From Promethearchaeota archaeon (GTDB lineage Archaea > Asgardarchaeota > Lokiarchaeia > Sigynarchaeales > SOKP01): a stretch of DNA of 42,034 nt. The stretch lies in the NCBI GenBank assembly GCA_019057975.1, contig JAHLWJ010000003.1, positions 1-42,034 on the forward strand, in the 5' to 3' direction. Positions 32,859 to 39,817 of this stretch are shown here, in pieces. The position numbers and the translations under genes were made by a program. The notes under the pieces are model-generated. The model saw only the letters and a list, made by a program, of their open reading frames with translations, did not search any database and was not told the origin of the DNA. Each line of letters opens with the position of its first letter. Positions within the stretch are counted from its first letter, which is position 1.

Positions 32859-33951
32859 TCAAAATCTCCTTAATTACCAAAGCTGCCTTTCTTATATCCT
32901 CTTCCTCATTCAAAGTCGAACTGGGCAGACATATACCCTGATTATAAATCTCATAAGCATTAGGATAGGGTTTTGAAAATTCCTTCAAATAGGGCATTTC
33001 ACTTGCTGGCACAAAAATCCTTCTGGTGGGAATTCCTTTTTCTTTTAGTTTTAACATCAAATTATCTATATCCATATTATTTTTATCAATCTTGATACAG
33101 GTGAGCCACCAACTTCCAGAGGCATTATCATATTCTTCTTGAAATTTAATATAAGGTAAATCATTAAAAACTTCTTGATATATTCTTCTAAATTTTCTTT
33201 TCTTACCTAAAAATTCATCAATTCTTTCTAACTGTGCCAAACCTAAAGATGCTTCAATATTAGTCATTCTATAATTAAATCCTACCTCGGGATGATAGTA
33301 ACCTTTAGAGGCATCTCTTGCTTGGTTTACTAAAAACTTAATATGCTCAGCTCTTTTTTGATTATTGCTTACTATCATACCACCGCCACCGGTGGTAATT
33401 AATTTATTGCCATTAAAACTAAAACAGCCAAAATCCCCGAAGGTACCAGTCTGTCTGTCTTTATAAGTCGCTCCTAAACTTTCAGTGGCATCTTCGATTA
33501 CCAATAATTTATTTTCTCGGGCAATTTCTATTATCTCATCTATATTGCAGACACTTCCATATAAATGTACAGGGATTATTGCTTTGGTTTTTTTAGTAAT
33601 AGCTTTTTCAATTTCTTGTGTACCAATATTCCAGGTAATAGGGTCTACATCTACAATTACCGGTTTAGCTCCAACAAATAAAACAGGATTTATAGTAGCA
33701 ATAAAAGTAAGAGAAGGTACAATTACCTCATCCCCTTTTCCAATTCCTAACTGGTAAAGTGCTATATGAAGGGCAGCAGTACCACTTTGGGTCGAAACTG
33801 CTTTTTCTGCTCCAATATATCGGGCAAATTTTTCTTCAAATTCAGGTACAAAGGGACCTACAACAGAAACAAAATTAGAATCAATAGCTTTTATGAGATA
33901 TTTTTTTTCTAAATCACCTAAATTAGGATCATCCAGAAATATTTTAGACAT
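32851..33951 (-). CDS. legC: PLP-dependent nucleotide-sugar aminotransferase LegC
   Basis: This 366-residue DegT/DnrJ/EryC1/StrS aminotransferase has IFLDDPNLGDLEKKYLIKAI, TQSGTAALHIAL, VIEDATESLGATYKDRQTGT and the PLP lysine Lys183 in FSFNGNKLITTGGGGMIVS. The N-x-LGDLEKKY start and FNGNK-I-TTGGGG are typical of LegC. It would transfer an amino group to C4 of the 4-keto-6-deoxy sugar produced by LegB. It overlaps the legB stop by 8 nt. Confidence 0.9.
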   Translation of the reverse strand: MSKIFLDDPNLGDLEKKYLIKAIDSNFVSVVGPFVPEFEEKFARYIGAEKAVSTQSGTAALHIALYQLGIGKGDEVIVPSLTFIATINPVLFVGAKPVIVDVDPITWNIGTQEIEKAITKKTKAIIPVHLYGSVCNIDEIIEIARENKLLVIEDATESLGATYKDRQTGTFGDFGCFSFNGNKLITTGGGGMIVSNNQKRAEHIKFLVNQARDASKGYYHPEVGFNYRMTNIEASLGLAQLERIDEFLGKKRKFRRIYQEVFNDLPYIKFQEEYDNASGSWWLTCIKIDKNNMDIDNLMLKLKEKGIPTRRIFVPASEMPYLKEFSKPYPNAYEIYNQGICLPSSTLNEEEDIRKAALVIKEILNG

Positions 33952-34918
33952 TGTAAACCCTATCTTTATATATATTTAAATTTTTTCTAAACCAATCTAT
34001 GGTTTTCTCTAAACCCTCCTCTAATGTATAGTGTGGTTTCCATCCGGTGAGATTTTGTGCCTTGGAATAATCACATACTAACCTTTGAATTTCACTTTTT
34101 TCAGGTCTAATGCGCTTACTATCTACTTTCACTTTTAAATCAACTTTAGTCAATTTGCTTATAAGAGTAACCATATCACAAATAGAAATATCTGTAGCGG
34201 TACCTATATTGATAACTTCACCTAAAGTATTTGGATGTAAGCCTAATTTATACATTCCCTCTACTGTATTTAAAACATAATTAAAATCTCTACTTGAATT
34301 CAAATTACCTAATTTTATATCTTTTTTACCATTTAAGGCTTGAGAAATAATGGTGGGAATTACAGCTCGAGCGGATTGCCTTGGACCAAAGGTATTAAAT
34401 GGCCTCACAATAGTAACTGGTAAATTAAAAGATAAATAAAATGTTTTAGCTAAATAGTCAGCACTTGCTTTTGTGGCAGAATAAGGAGATTGAGGATTTA
34501 TAGGATGATTCTCGTTCATAGGGATATGTTGTGCGGATCCATAAACTTCACTGGTAGAAGTATGAATTGCTCTTTTAGTTTTAAGCTCGCGGGCAGATTG
34601 TAAAATATTGTATGTTCCTTCAATGTTTGTTTTTATATAAGCTAAAGGAGAATAATAAGAATAGGGAATACCGATAAGGGCAGCAAGATGAAATACATAA
34701 TCAATTCCTTTCATACTTTCGTAGACAGAATCATAATCCCGAATATCTCCTGAATAAATTTCAATATCATCAATATATTTTGACTTCTCCAGCCATCCCC
34801 AAAAATTACGGGAATTATAGCGGACAAATGCCTTTACTTTATGCCCTTTTTCAACTAAATATTCAGTGAGATGGGAACCTATAAAACCACCTGCACCAGT
34901 TACAAGTATTTTTTCCAT
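33944..34918 (-). CDS. legB: NAD-dependent nucleotide-sugar 4,6-dehydratase LegB
   Basis: This 324-residue extended SDR has ILVTGAGGFIGSHLTEYLVE, the catalytic Tyr146-x3-Lys150 (YSATK) and STSEVYGS. Its AFVRYNSRNFWGWLEKS block is characteristic of LegB. It would turn UDP-GlcNAc (or GDP-GlcNAc in the PtmE route) into the 4-keto-6-deoxy sugar, the first step to legionaminate. It is the first gene of the long operon after a leader of nearly 600 nt. The start lies after a TAAGGAGTAA ribosome site. Confidence 0.9.
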   Translation of the reverse strand: MEKILVTGAGGFIGSHLTEYLVEKGHKVKAFVRYNSRNFWGWLEKSKYIDDIEIYSGDIRDYDSVYESMKGIDYVFHLAALIGIPYSYYSPLAYIKTNIEGTYNILQSARELKTKRAIHTSTSEVYGSAQHIPMNENHPINPQSPYSATKASADYLAKTFYLSFNLPVTIVRPFNTFGPRQSARAVIPTIISQALNGKKDIKLGNLNSSRDFNYVLNTVEGMYKLGLHPNTLGEVINIGTATDISICDMVTLISKLTKVDLKVKVDSKRIRPEKSEIQRLVCDYSKAQNLTGWKPHYTLEEGLEKTIDWFRKNLNIYKDRVYNV

Positions 34919-34960
34919 TTGCTATTTACTCCTTACCTATATGTTAATCTAACTATTATT

Positions 34961-35000
34961 TTAATCTTCTAATCGATCAATCTATCGATTTTCCAGTCAA
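34961..35000. repeat. Octamer-phased degenerate repeat
   Basis: Read on the minus strand, units GACTGGAA, AATCGATA, GATTGATC and GATTAGAA follow each other at an 8-nt step. Same unit family as the tracts at 35543-35690 and 37086-37172. Confidence 0.5.
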
Positions 35001-35178
35001 ATTCAAATAGACAATCGCATGGAACGGTTTTTCTTTTCCATTAATTCAATAATTCGTTGATTATTTTATTATTTAGCTGTACAAACCCCTTATAATATAA
35101 GCCTTTTGAGCTTTTTTTAATATAACGGTCATTTTAAGCTTTTTTTGGAAAAAGATAGGGTTTTACCTTAAGAGCCTT

Positions 35179-35198
35179 AAAAAAATGCGTTATACGCA
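35179..35198 (-). terminator. Terminator-like hairpin inside the legB leader
   Basis: On the minus strand TGCGT-ATA-ACGCA (35186-35198) is followed at once by seven T residues. A-T pairs can extend the stem beyond one mismatch. The stem is short, so the call is tentative. Confidence 0.4.
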
Positions 35199-35490
35199 AT
35201 TTTCTTTTGAAAGCCTTATATATCAACCCTTTTACGAACCATAAAAAGCTATTTTTAGCACTCTTTTACTTATTTTTGGATAATTTGCGTGATGAATATT
35301 TATTAAATTTTTGAGAGAGCTCTGAAACCCTTTTATTATCTATGTTTTTGTGATATGCGAATTTTGAGAATAAAAATAAAAAGTTACTAATTTTTGTTAT
35401 AGGGCACAAACTATCAATCTTTAATTTTAACTTATGAATTAATATTTTTATTTTACAAACTATATAATTATACGTAAAAACAATTACTTT

Positions 35491-35542
35491 GTTCAATATA
35501 TGAACATGTATAAACTATATCATAGAAACAATACTACGTCAA
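35491..35542 (-). promoter_or_regulatory. Promoter-operator P3 of the legB operon
   Basis: On the minus strand: -35 TTGACG (35537-35542), 17-nt spacer, -10 TATAGT (35514-35519). Eight nt further on, the palindrome GTTCA-TATAT-TGAAC (35491-35505) covers the expected transcription start. The same three-part arrangement occurs at P1 (37321-37373) and P2 (41812-41864). The transcript would run into legB. Confidence 0.65.
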
Positions 35543-35690
35543 TCTACCAATCTGCCTATCGGCCAATCATTCAGTTAAAACAAATAAATAATCTGCCGAT
35601 CTACCAACCTGCCTATCAAGTTTAATCTTCCAATCAACCTATCAGTCCACCAATCATAAACAATCTCCTGGTCTGTCAACCTGAATCAGC
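35543..35690. repeat. Octamer-phased degenerate repeat tract between ugd and P3
   Basis: On the minus strand, runs such as GATTGGCC-GATAGGCA and GATAGGCA-GGTTGGTA (8-nt steps) fill two blocks, about 35543-35577 and 35590-35690. The stretch lies between the ugd stop and promoter P3. No coding potential is seen. Confidence 0.55.
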
Positions 35691-35741
35691 ACTTCTTTCT
35701 ACTGATTGACTTTTTTGTAATATTTCTATTTAAAATTTAAT

Positions 35742-37082
35742 TTATTTCCTCCCCACTCCCTCATAGATAAAGCCCAAGGATTTTAAGGTAGTTGGTTCAT
35801 AGAGGTTTCTTAGGTCAAGTAGGATGGGAGATTTGAGTAATTTTTCTATTTTTGATAAATCTAAGTTACGAAATTGATTCCATTCCGTAGCAATTACCAG
35901 GGCATCACTACCCTGGGCGGTTTCGTATTCATTCTGACAATAAGTTAAATCAGGAAGGATTTTTTTAGTATTATCCATTGCCAGGGGATCAAAGCACCTG
36001 ATATTTGCTCCTTCTTTAAGTAAGAGCTGGATAATATTAATTGCAGGGGATTTTCGAATATCATCAGTATTTTGCTTGAAGGCTAGGCCTAGGATGCCGA
36101 TAGTTTTTCCTTTAAGGTCTCCCAGGTGGTGTTTTATTTTTTCTACCATTAATTCTCTTTGTCGCTTGTTGGCTGTGATTACTCCCTTTAAGAGCTTAAA
36201 ATCGTATCCGCAAGTAGAAGCAAAATGATACAGAGCGTCGGTATCTTTGGGAAAACAGGAGCCACCAAAGCCAGGACCAGGATGGAGAAATTTTGGACTT
36301 ATACGACCATCCAAACCCATAGCTTTGGCTACTTGATGCACATCTGCCCCTACTTTATCACAGAGATTGGCAATTTCATTAATAAAGGTAATTTTGGTAG
36401 CCAAAAAGGCATTACAGGCATATTTGATTAACTCGGCAGTTTCGGGATTAGTAATCACAAAAGGTGTATCTATAAGATAGAGGGGACGGTAGATTTCCTG
36501 TATTATTTTTAGAGCTTTGGGGCTGTTGGTGCCAATTACTATTTTGTCGGGATGGGTGAAGTCATAGACTGCTGAACCCTCCCGGAGGAATTCCGGGTTG
36601 GAGACGACGTCGAATTCAAATGGTTTTAAGGTAGGTCGAGATTGCTTCGTCGCTTCGCTCCTCGCAATGACATTTTTATTTATTATTTCTTTGATTTTGG
36701 CAGCTGTACCGATGGGGACAGTGCTTTTATTAACTATTACTTTGTATTCATTTAGATAGTGAGCAATTTGCTGGGCTACTTTTTCAATCTGCTCGAGATT
36801 AGCTGAACCATCATCGTTAGAGGGGGTGCCCACGGCAATAAAGATTACTTTTGATTGTTTTACTGCCTCTTCAAGGTCAGTGGTAAAGGTTAATCGGCCA
36901 GCTGATACATTTTTCTTAATTAAAGCTTCTAAATTGGGTTCATAAATGGGGACTTTACCAGAATTAAGGCATTCGATTTTTTTATTATCCCTATCTATAC
37001 AAATTACATTTAATCCAAAATCAGAAAGACAAGTTCCAGTTACAAGACCTACATAACCAGTGCCCACAATTGTTACTTTCAT
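35742..37082 (-). CDS. ugd: UDP-glucose 6-dehydrogenase with in-frame palindromic-repeat insertion
   Basis: This 446-residue enzyme oxidises UDP-glucose to UDP-glucuronate (or a UDP-HexNAc to its uronate) with two NAD. It has KVTIVGTGYVGLVTGTCLSD, AVGTPSNDDGSA, the NKSTVPIGT strand, and the nucleophile Cys276 in FGGSCFPKDT; GILGLAFKQNTDDIRKSP lies in the UDP-binding domain. The start is ATG 37082, because GGAGG lies 9 nt before it. Upstream codons to 37103 fall in an octamer repeat. Residues 138-149 (VIARSEATKQSR) are encoded by a repeat also found in intergenic sequence. They sit in the loop before FDVVSNPEFLREG. The frame is intact, so the enzyme is probably active. Confidence 0.93.
   Translation of the reverse strand: MKVTIVGTGYVGLVTGTCLSDFGLNVICIDRDNKKIECLNSGKVPIYEPNLEALIKKNVSAGRLTFTTDLEEAVKQSKVIFIAVGTPSNDDGSANLEQIEKVAQQIAHYLNEYKVIVNKSTVPIGTAAKIKEIINKNVIARSEATKQSRPTLKPFEFDVVSNPEFLREGSAVYDFTHPDKIVIGTNSPKALKIIQEIYRPLYLIDTPFVITNPETAELIKYACNAFLATKITFINEIANLCDKVGADVHQVAKAMGLDGRISPKFLHPGPGFGGSCFPKDTDALYHFASTCGYDFKLLKGVITANKRQRELMVEKIKHHLGDLKGKTIGILGLAFKQNTDDIRKSPAINIIQLLLKEGANIRCFDPLAMDNTKKILPDLTYCQNEYETAQGSDALVIATEWNQFRNLDLSKIEKLLKSPILLDLRNLYEPTTLKSLGFIYEGVGRK
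36637..36671. repeat. Palindromic repeat inserted in frame in ugd
   Basis: The 35-nt element with ATTGC...GCAAT ends encodes VIARSEATKQSR on the minus strand. Related copies lie in intergenic DNA at 37256-37292 and 40230-40266, with a degraded one near 41896-41936. Typical ugd proteins have a short loop here, so this is an insertion kept in frame. Confidence 0.8.
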
Positions 37083-37085
37083 TTT

Positions 37086-37172
37086 GTTAATCCTCCAATC
37101 CATTAATCTTCCGGTCTGCCGATCAGAATTAGTTACCCAGTTAGCCAGTTATCCGGTTTGCCAGTTGACAGA
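37086..37172. repeat. Octamer-phased degenerate repeat upstream of ugd
   Basis: On the minus strand, ACTGGCAA, ACCGGATA, ACTGGCTA, ACTGGGTA and then GATCGGCA, GACCGGAA follow at 8-nt steps. The tract includes the ribosome site of ugd and the alternative upstream start codon. Confidence 0.6.
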
Positions 37173-37181
37173 TAAAGATGC

Positions 37182-37205
37182 GGGTTCGATGAATCGAACC
37201 CCTAC
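37182..37205. repeat. Variable-stem hairpin repeat (GGGTTCGAT stem)
   Basis: GGGTTCGAT (37182-37190) pairs with ATCGAACCC (37193-37201) around GA, followed by CTAC. It is one of a set of hairpins sharing GGG/CCC ends and 2-4 nt loops but with different stems (see 38706-38827 and 41942-41960). Confidence 0.65.
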
Positions 37206-37255
37206 CTCACCCCCGCCCTATGATCTCCTCTCAAGATAGATGAGATACAAGAATT

Positions 37256-37292
37256 GAGATTGCTTCGGTCGTTTCACTCCCTCGCAATGACA
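37256..37292. repeat. Intergenic copy of the ARSEATKQS-type palindromic repeat
   Basis: GAGATTGCTTCGG... to ...CTCGCAATGAC matches the element inside ugd with a few differences. It lies in the leader between P1 and ugd. Confidence 0.75.
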
Positions 37293-37320
37293 GAAATGAT
37301 GTTCTTTGTAATGACTGTAT

Positions 37321-37373
37321 GTTCAGGATATGAACTTAGGTAAATTATAGTATATGTGGGTAGGAAAAGTCAA
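37321..37373 (-). promoter_or_regulatory. Promoter-operator P1 upstream of ugd
   Basis: On the minus strand: -35 TTGACT (37368-37373), 18-nt spacer, -10 TATAAT (37344-37349), then 8 nt, then the palindrome GTTCA-TATCC-TGAAC (37321-37335). The whole module aligns without gaps to P2 at 41812-41864 and shares its layout with P3. Transcription would pass through the palindromic and octamer repeats into ugd, a leader of about 250 nt. Confidence 0.75.
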
Positions 37374-37379
37374 GGTGTA

Positions 37380-37475
37380 TCCAATTATCCGATTCACTTA
37401 TTGACCAATTAACTAATTAAAGATGGGAAACATAAGGTGCAAAGTGCAAATACAGTAATATGTGATATGTGATAA
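37380..37475. repeat. Octamer tract followed by heptamer tract
   Basis: From 37380 CCAATTAT, CCGATTCA and related units step by 8 nt. From 37434 AAGGTGC, AAAGTGC, AAATACA, GTAATAT, GTGATAT and GTGATAA step by 7 nt. No coding sequence is visible between P1 and the HEPN gene. Confidence 0.5.
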
Positions 37476-37480
37476 AGAAA

Positions 37481-37511
37481 AAAATGGATTCCTGCTTTCG
37501 CGGGAATGAAT
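37481..37511. repeat. GATTCCTGC...GCGGGAAT hairpin repeat
   Basis: GATTCCTGCTTTCGCGGGAAT is the inverted-orientation relative of the element at 38743-38762. Both are short stems with a small purine/pyrimidine loop, a repeat type common between genes in such genomes. Confidence 0.55.
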
Positions 37512-37582
37512 ATGGGGAAACGGGAATGATCCCAGTGAAATAAGATTTCATGTGGCAGGCGGAAAAGGATGGGTGTAGAAGG

Positions 37583-37975
37583 TCATTTCTTGATACTCAA
37601 TTTCTTCGTTACAAATTCTCTAACTTTTCTGGCTATCTCTAAACACTCTTTCGCCTCATCTATACTTGGTATATAAAATTCATCTGGATATCTTACCTCA
37701 ACAGCGTAGAATGACAAATTCCCCACCTCAATTCCCTTGAATTCACCATCCTTTTTAACACACAACTCTAAAAGATATTCCAAATTGTGAGTTTTTCCAA
37801 ATTCCACATTTTTAGTTATCAAGTAGGCTTTCAGAAATTTCTCAACAGCTTGCTGTGAATGAAAGCATATAGCTTCAGTTATTGCCTCTTCTGAAGATAA
37901 TTTCATCAAATTTTCCGTAACCTCTAAATCATTGTGAGCTTTAATTAGCCACTTTTTGACATATTCATCTATCAT
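37583..37975 (-). CDS. HEPN-domain protein, partner of the MNT nucleotidyltransferase
   Basis: This 130-residue four-helix protein has the HEPN pattern: WLIKAHNDLEVTENLM, AICFHSQQAVEKFLKAYLIT, the KTHNLEYLLELC helix and AVEVRYPDEF near the end. Its ATGA start overlaps the stop of the nucleotidyltransferase gene by 4 nt. The pair is a MNT/HEPN toxin-antitoxin-type module; in studied systems the HEPN protein is the toxic partner and the nucleotidyltransferase neutralises it by AMPylation. The classic R-x4-6-H RNase motif is not clear in this protein, so whether it is a nuclease is open. Confidence 0.8.
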   Translation of the reverse strand: MIDEYVKKWLIKAHNDLEVTENLMKLSSEEAITEAICFHSQQAVEKFLKAYLITKNVEFGKTHNLEYLLELCVKKDGEFKGIEVGNLSFYAVEVRYPDEFYIPSIDEAKECLEIARKVREFVTKKLSIKK

Positions 37976-38283
37976 AACCTTATTCCCTCTTTTAAAACCT
38001 CTCTTACAACACTACCTATCTTTGTCCTATAGTAATTTAATTCTTCTTTTGATTTGATAACGAGATCAGCATCAATTCCTTCTTTTGCAAGTTTCTTCCG
38101 TAAAAGGGAAGATAATTCCATTTTCTCTCTAATAGTAAGGTTATTTTTCATTACAATCAGGATATCGTGATCACTCTTTTCCGAGTAATCTCCTCTTGCT
38201 CTGGAACCAAATAAAATAATTTCTTTATAATTAACCTCCTGAAGCATTTCTTTGAGTATGTTTCCTACATTTTCCTTTATCAT
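37972..38283 (-). CDS. Minimal nucleotidyltransferase (MNT antitoxin type)
   Basis: This 103-residue protein has the core of polymerase-beta-like minimal nucleotidyltransferases: IILFGSRARGDYSEKSDHDI (residues 22-41), with the two metal-binding Asp of the SDxD motif, and a third acidic residue in GIDADLVIKS. It would transfer AMP to the HEPN partner encoded directly downstream. The two ORFs overlap by 4 nt. A decayed DUF433 antitoxin gene lies just upstream. Confidence 0.85.
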   Translation of the reverse strand: MIKENVGNILKEMLQEVNYKEIILFGSRARGDYSEKSDHDILIVMKNNLTIREKMELSSLLRKKLAKEGIDADLVIKSKEELNYYRTKIGSVVREVLKEGIRL

Positions 38284-38290
38284 TTATTCT

Positions 38291-38457
38291 TTACTCCTTA
38301 CCAATAATTTCATTTACTACTCTAAGTAAATGAACCTCTTCTCCATGAACTGATCCTGCAGCATATTCTAAGGCAGCCTGAATATCTTTGTGAGTAAGGC
38401 GTGGATAATACTGGAGAATTTTATCAATAGAAATATTCTGGGAAAGTTTCCGTAATA
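38291..38457 (-). pseudogene. C-terminal relic of a DUF433 antitoxin
   Basis: The minus strand reads SQNISIDKILQYYPRLTHKD, then IQAALEYAAGSVHGEEVHLL to a stop at 38291-38293. DKILQYYPRLTHKDIQAALEYA is the helix-turn-helix tail of DUF433 (VapB-like) antitoxins. The N-terminal half with the conserved Gly-rich region is missing and a TAA lies in frame just upstream. It ends only 8 nt before the nucleotidyltransferase start. Confidence 0.6.
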
Positions 38458-38487
38458 TTATTTATTTATTGTCATTTTATCAGTTTT

Positions 38488-38660
38488 TTATTTAAGAAGC
38501 AATAAAAGAAGTTTCCCCTTTTTTCTTACTATACACTTTCGACTTAGTAGTACATCTTCTATAGGCATTTCAATCTTTAAACCAAATCTTTCCTCTCTTG
38601 CTCTTATATAAGATTTAACCTTTTCAAGCTTAATATCATCTTTTATGATTTTGTAAGGAC
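38488..38660 (-). pseudogene. Unrecognised gene fragment abutting a hairpin repeat
   Basis: An open minus-strand stretch reads KIIKDDIKLEKVKSYIRARE, then ERFGLKIEMPIEDVLLSRKC and IVRKKGKLLLLLLK to a stop at 38488-38490. It looks protein-like but has no proper start: upstream it runs into the AATT-centred hairpin at 38655-38678. I do not recognise the family. It may be the tail of a gene cut by that element. Confidence 0.35.
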
Positions 38661-38827
38661 ACAATTAATTGTGCCCTTCCTGTTTTATTGTCTTTTGTTT
38701 GCTCTGGGCACGATGCGTCGTGCCCCTTGTATTCCTAATGTCATTCCCGTGAAAACGGGAATCTATCCTTTTGTAGGGGTCAGATTTATCTGACCCGTCC
38801 TTATTGCGGGCTTGATGAATCAAGCCC
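38655..38827. repeat. Cluster of hairpin repeats with different stems
   Basis: Five hairpins lie within 175 nt: CACAATT/AATTGTG (38655-38678, one mismatch), GGGCACGA/TCGTGCCC (38706-38725), ATTCCCGT-GAAA-ACGGGAAT (38743-38762), GGGTCAGAT/ATCTGACCC (38777-38796) and GGGCTTGAT/ATCAAGCCC (38808-38827). Stems differ but are perfectly paired, and loops are 2-4 nt. With nearby degenerate copies they make up the gene-free stretch 38661-39129. Confidence 0.7.
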
Positions 38828-39129
38828 CTATCTCTGAATCCTAATTTTTTTCACGCAATACTAACGACTAATAGACAGGCGGGTTTGCCTACAAGGCCTT
38901 ACAGGGCAGGCAGAAAAAGATATATTCTCATTACCTGTTTTCACGAGTACAAGTTTCATGGGAATGACCCCAGCGATAGGATAGATTCTATGTTGATTAT
39001 TTTGAGATTTTTTTGTATATTTTCAACTTTAAAGGCTCCAGCAACCCTATCTAAATTTTTACCTGAAGTAGTAAGTGAAAGGGTTATGGAAAATCTTATG
39101 AAGGCAGAGGGAAAGATGAACTAATCGAA

Positions 39130-39447
39130 TTATTCTAAATTAAGCTCAATTTGAAGGGCTATGTTAACATCAGCCATAATATCAGTAGAAAGTTCAGTAA
39201 TTTTTTTACCGAGCTCTTCTTTGCCAATAGTAAAAATAGAGTCTACTTGAAATTTTGTAGGTTTAGAAAATCCTTCTGTGGCCAGAATTTCTACGGGGTA
39301 AACTATATCTTTTTTTTGTGTAATGCCCGGGATAACCACAACATCATTGCTGTAACGGTTTCCTTGATCATTTGAGACAACAAGAAGAGGGCGAATTTTC
39401 TTTTTACCGGGACCCCAGAAGACTTCACCGCGTCGAGGGAAACTCAT
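39130..39447 (-). CDS. mazF: MazF/PemK-family mRNA interferase toxin
   Basis: This 105-residue protein has the MazF beta-barrel pattern: RRGEVFWGPGKKKIRPLLVV, SNDQGNRYSNDVVVIPGITQ, then KPTKFQVDSIFTIGKEELGK. Arg in KKIRPLLVVSN and the DS-I-FTI strand are family landmarks, and the K-F-Q-V-DSIF form replaces the usual S-VxxDQIRTI. It would cleave mRNA at short sequences when the antitoxin is lost. It overlaps the antitoxin gene by 4 nt, so the two are translationally coupled. Confidence 0.85.
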   Translation of the reverse strand: MSFPRRGEVFWGPGKKKIRPLLVVSNDQGNRYSNDVVVIPGITQKKDIVYPVEILATEGFSKPTKFQVDSIFTIGKEELGKKITELSTDIMADVNIALQIELNLE

Positions 39448-39665
39448 AATTGTTCTTCCTCTTCCTGTTTTCTTATAACTTTTGCCTGCGCTTTACGAAG
39501 TTCAGGATAAGACTCTGATTTCTGAAGATAATATTTTTTCAATTGTTCGGCTCTTAATTTATTCAAAGAAATATGAATAACTTTAGAGATGGAACCATGT
39601 TTTTCTTTTAGTTCTTGTAGAAACCTATCATCAGGATCTGATAAATATACAGTATGTCTGGGCAT
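39444..39665 (-). CDS. Antitoxin of the MazEF-type module
   Basis: This 73-residue protein begins HTVYLSDPDDRFLQELKEKH, a short beta strand and helix compatible with a ribbon-helix-helix DNA-binding domain. A highly charged, probably disordered tail (KVIRKQEEEEQL) would wrap the toxin. It precedes mazF with a 4-nt overlap, the usual order. AGGAGGT lies 9 nt before the ATG, a very strong ribosome site. As in related modules the protein probably represses its own promoter. Confidence 0.75.
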   Translation of the reverse strand: MPRHTVYLSDPDDRFLQELKEKHGSISKVIHISLNKLRAEQLKKYYLQKSESYPELRKAQAKVIRKQEEEEQL

Positions 39666-39690
39666 TTAAAAGCACCTCCTTTTTAATACA

Positions 39691-39719
39691 ATGCTATCAT
39701 ACATAAAGGTAATCGTCAA
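39691..39719 (-). promoter_or_regulatory. Promoter of the MazEF-type module
   Basis: Minus strand: -35 TTGACG (39714-39719), 17-nt spacer, -10 TAGCAT (39691-39696). The start would lie about 20 nt before the antitoxin ATG. Confidence 0.55.
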
Positions 39720-39758
39720 GATTAAAATAAGCAGGTTGAAAAATTGTTTAATATATAG

Positions 39759-39787
39759 TTGAAATTAGACAAAGCATATTGTAATAT
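39759..39787 (+). promoter_or_regulatory. Promoter of the HTH_36-like gene
   Basis: Plus strand: -35 TTGAAA (39759-39764), 17-nt spacer, -10 TAATAT (39782-39787), about 30 nt before the TTG start. It is divergent from the MazEF promoter 40 nt away. Confidence 0.5.
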
Positions 39788-39817
39788 ATTTTAGGGTATC
39801 TATTTTGGGAGGCAAAT

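Larger units (their letters stand above)
34919..35490 (-). promoter_or_regulatory. Long untranslated leader of the legB operon
   Basis: About 570 nt lie between the promoter P3 and legB. No convincing ORF is present; the 76-codon frame at 35266-35496 begins inside the operator and is Lys/Ile/Ser-rich without recognisable features. The leader contains an octamer-phased tract (34961-35000), several AAGGCT/AAAGCT strings and a terminator-like hairpin (35179-35198). A long leader with a terminator before a polysaccharide operon would suit attenuation or processive antitermination. Confidence 0.4.

Noticed and set aside
35266..35496. 76-codon minus-strand ORF in the legB leader
   Set aside because: It begins with TTG inside the P3 operator, has no ribosome site, and its composition (Lys, Ile, Ser, Phe) is what AT-rich noncoding DNA gives. 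Treated as leader.
35491..35505. LexA-type operator
   Set aside because: The palindrome is GTTC-N7-GAAC, whereas the Gram-positive LexA box is GAAC-N4-GTTC, so orientation and spacing do not match.
35539..35690. CRISPR array
   Set aside because: Units of about 8 nt without unique 30-nt spacers; no cas genes anywhere in the window.
38885..39124. 79-codon plus-strand ORF
   Set aside because: The first half is written by repeat sequence. The second half (LSKFLPEVVSERVMENLMKA) may be a gene tail, but there is no ribosome site or family I can name.
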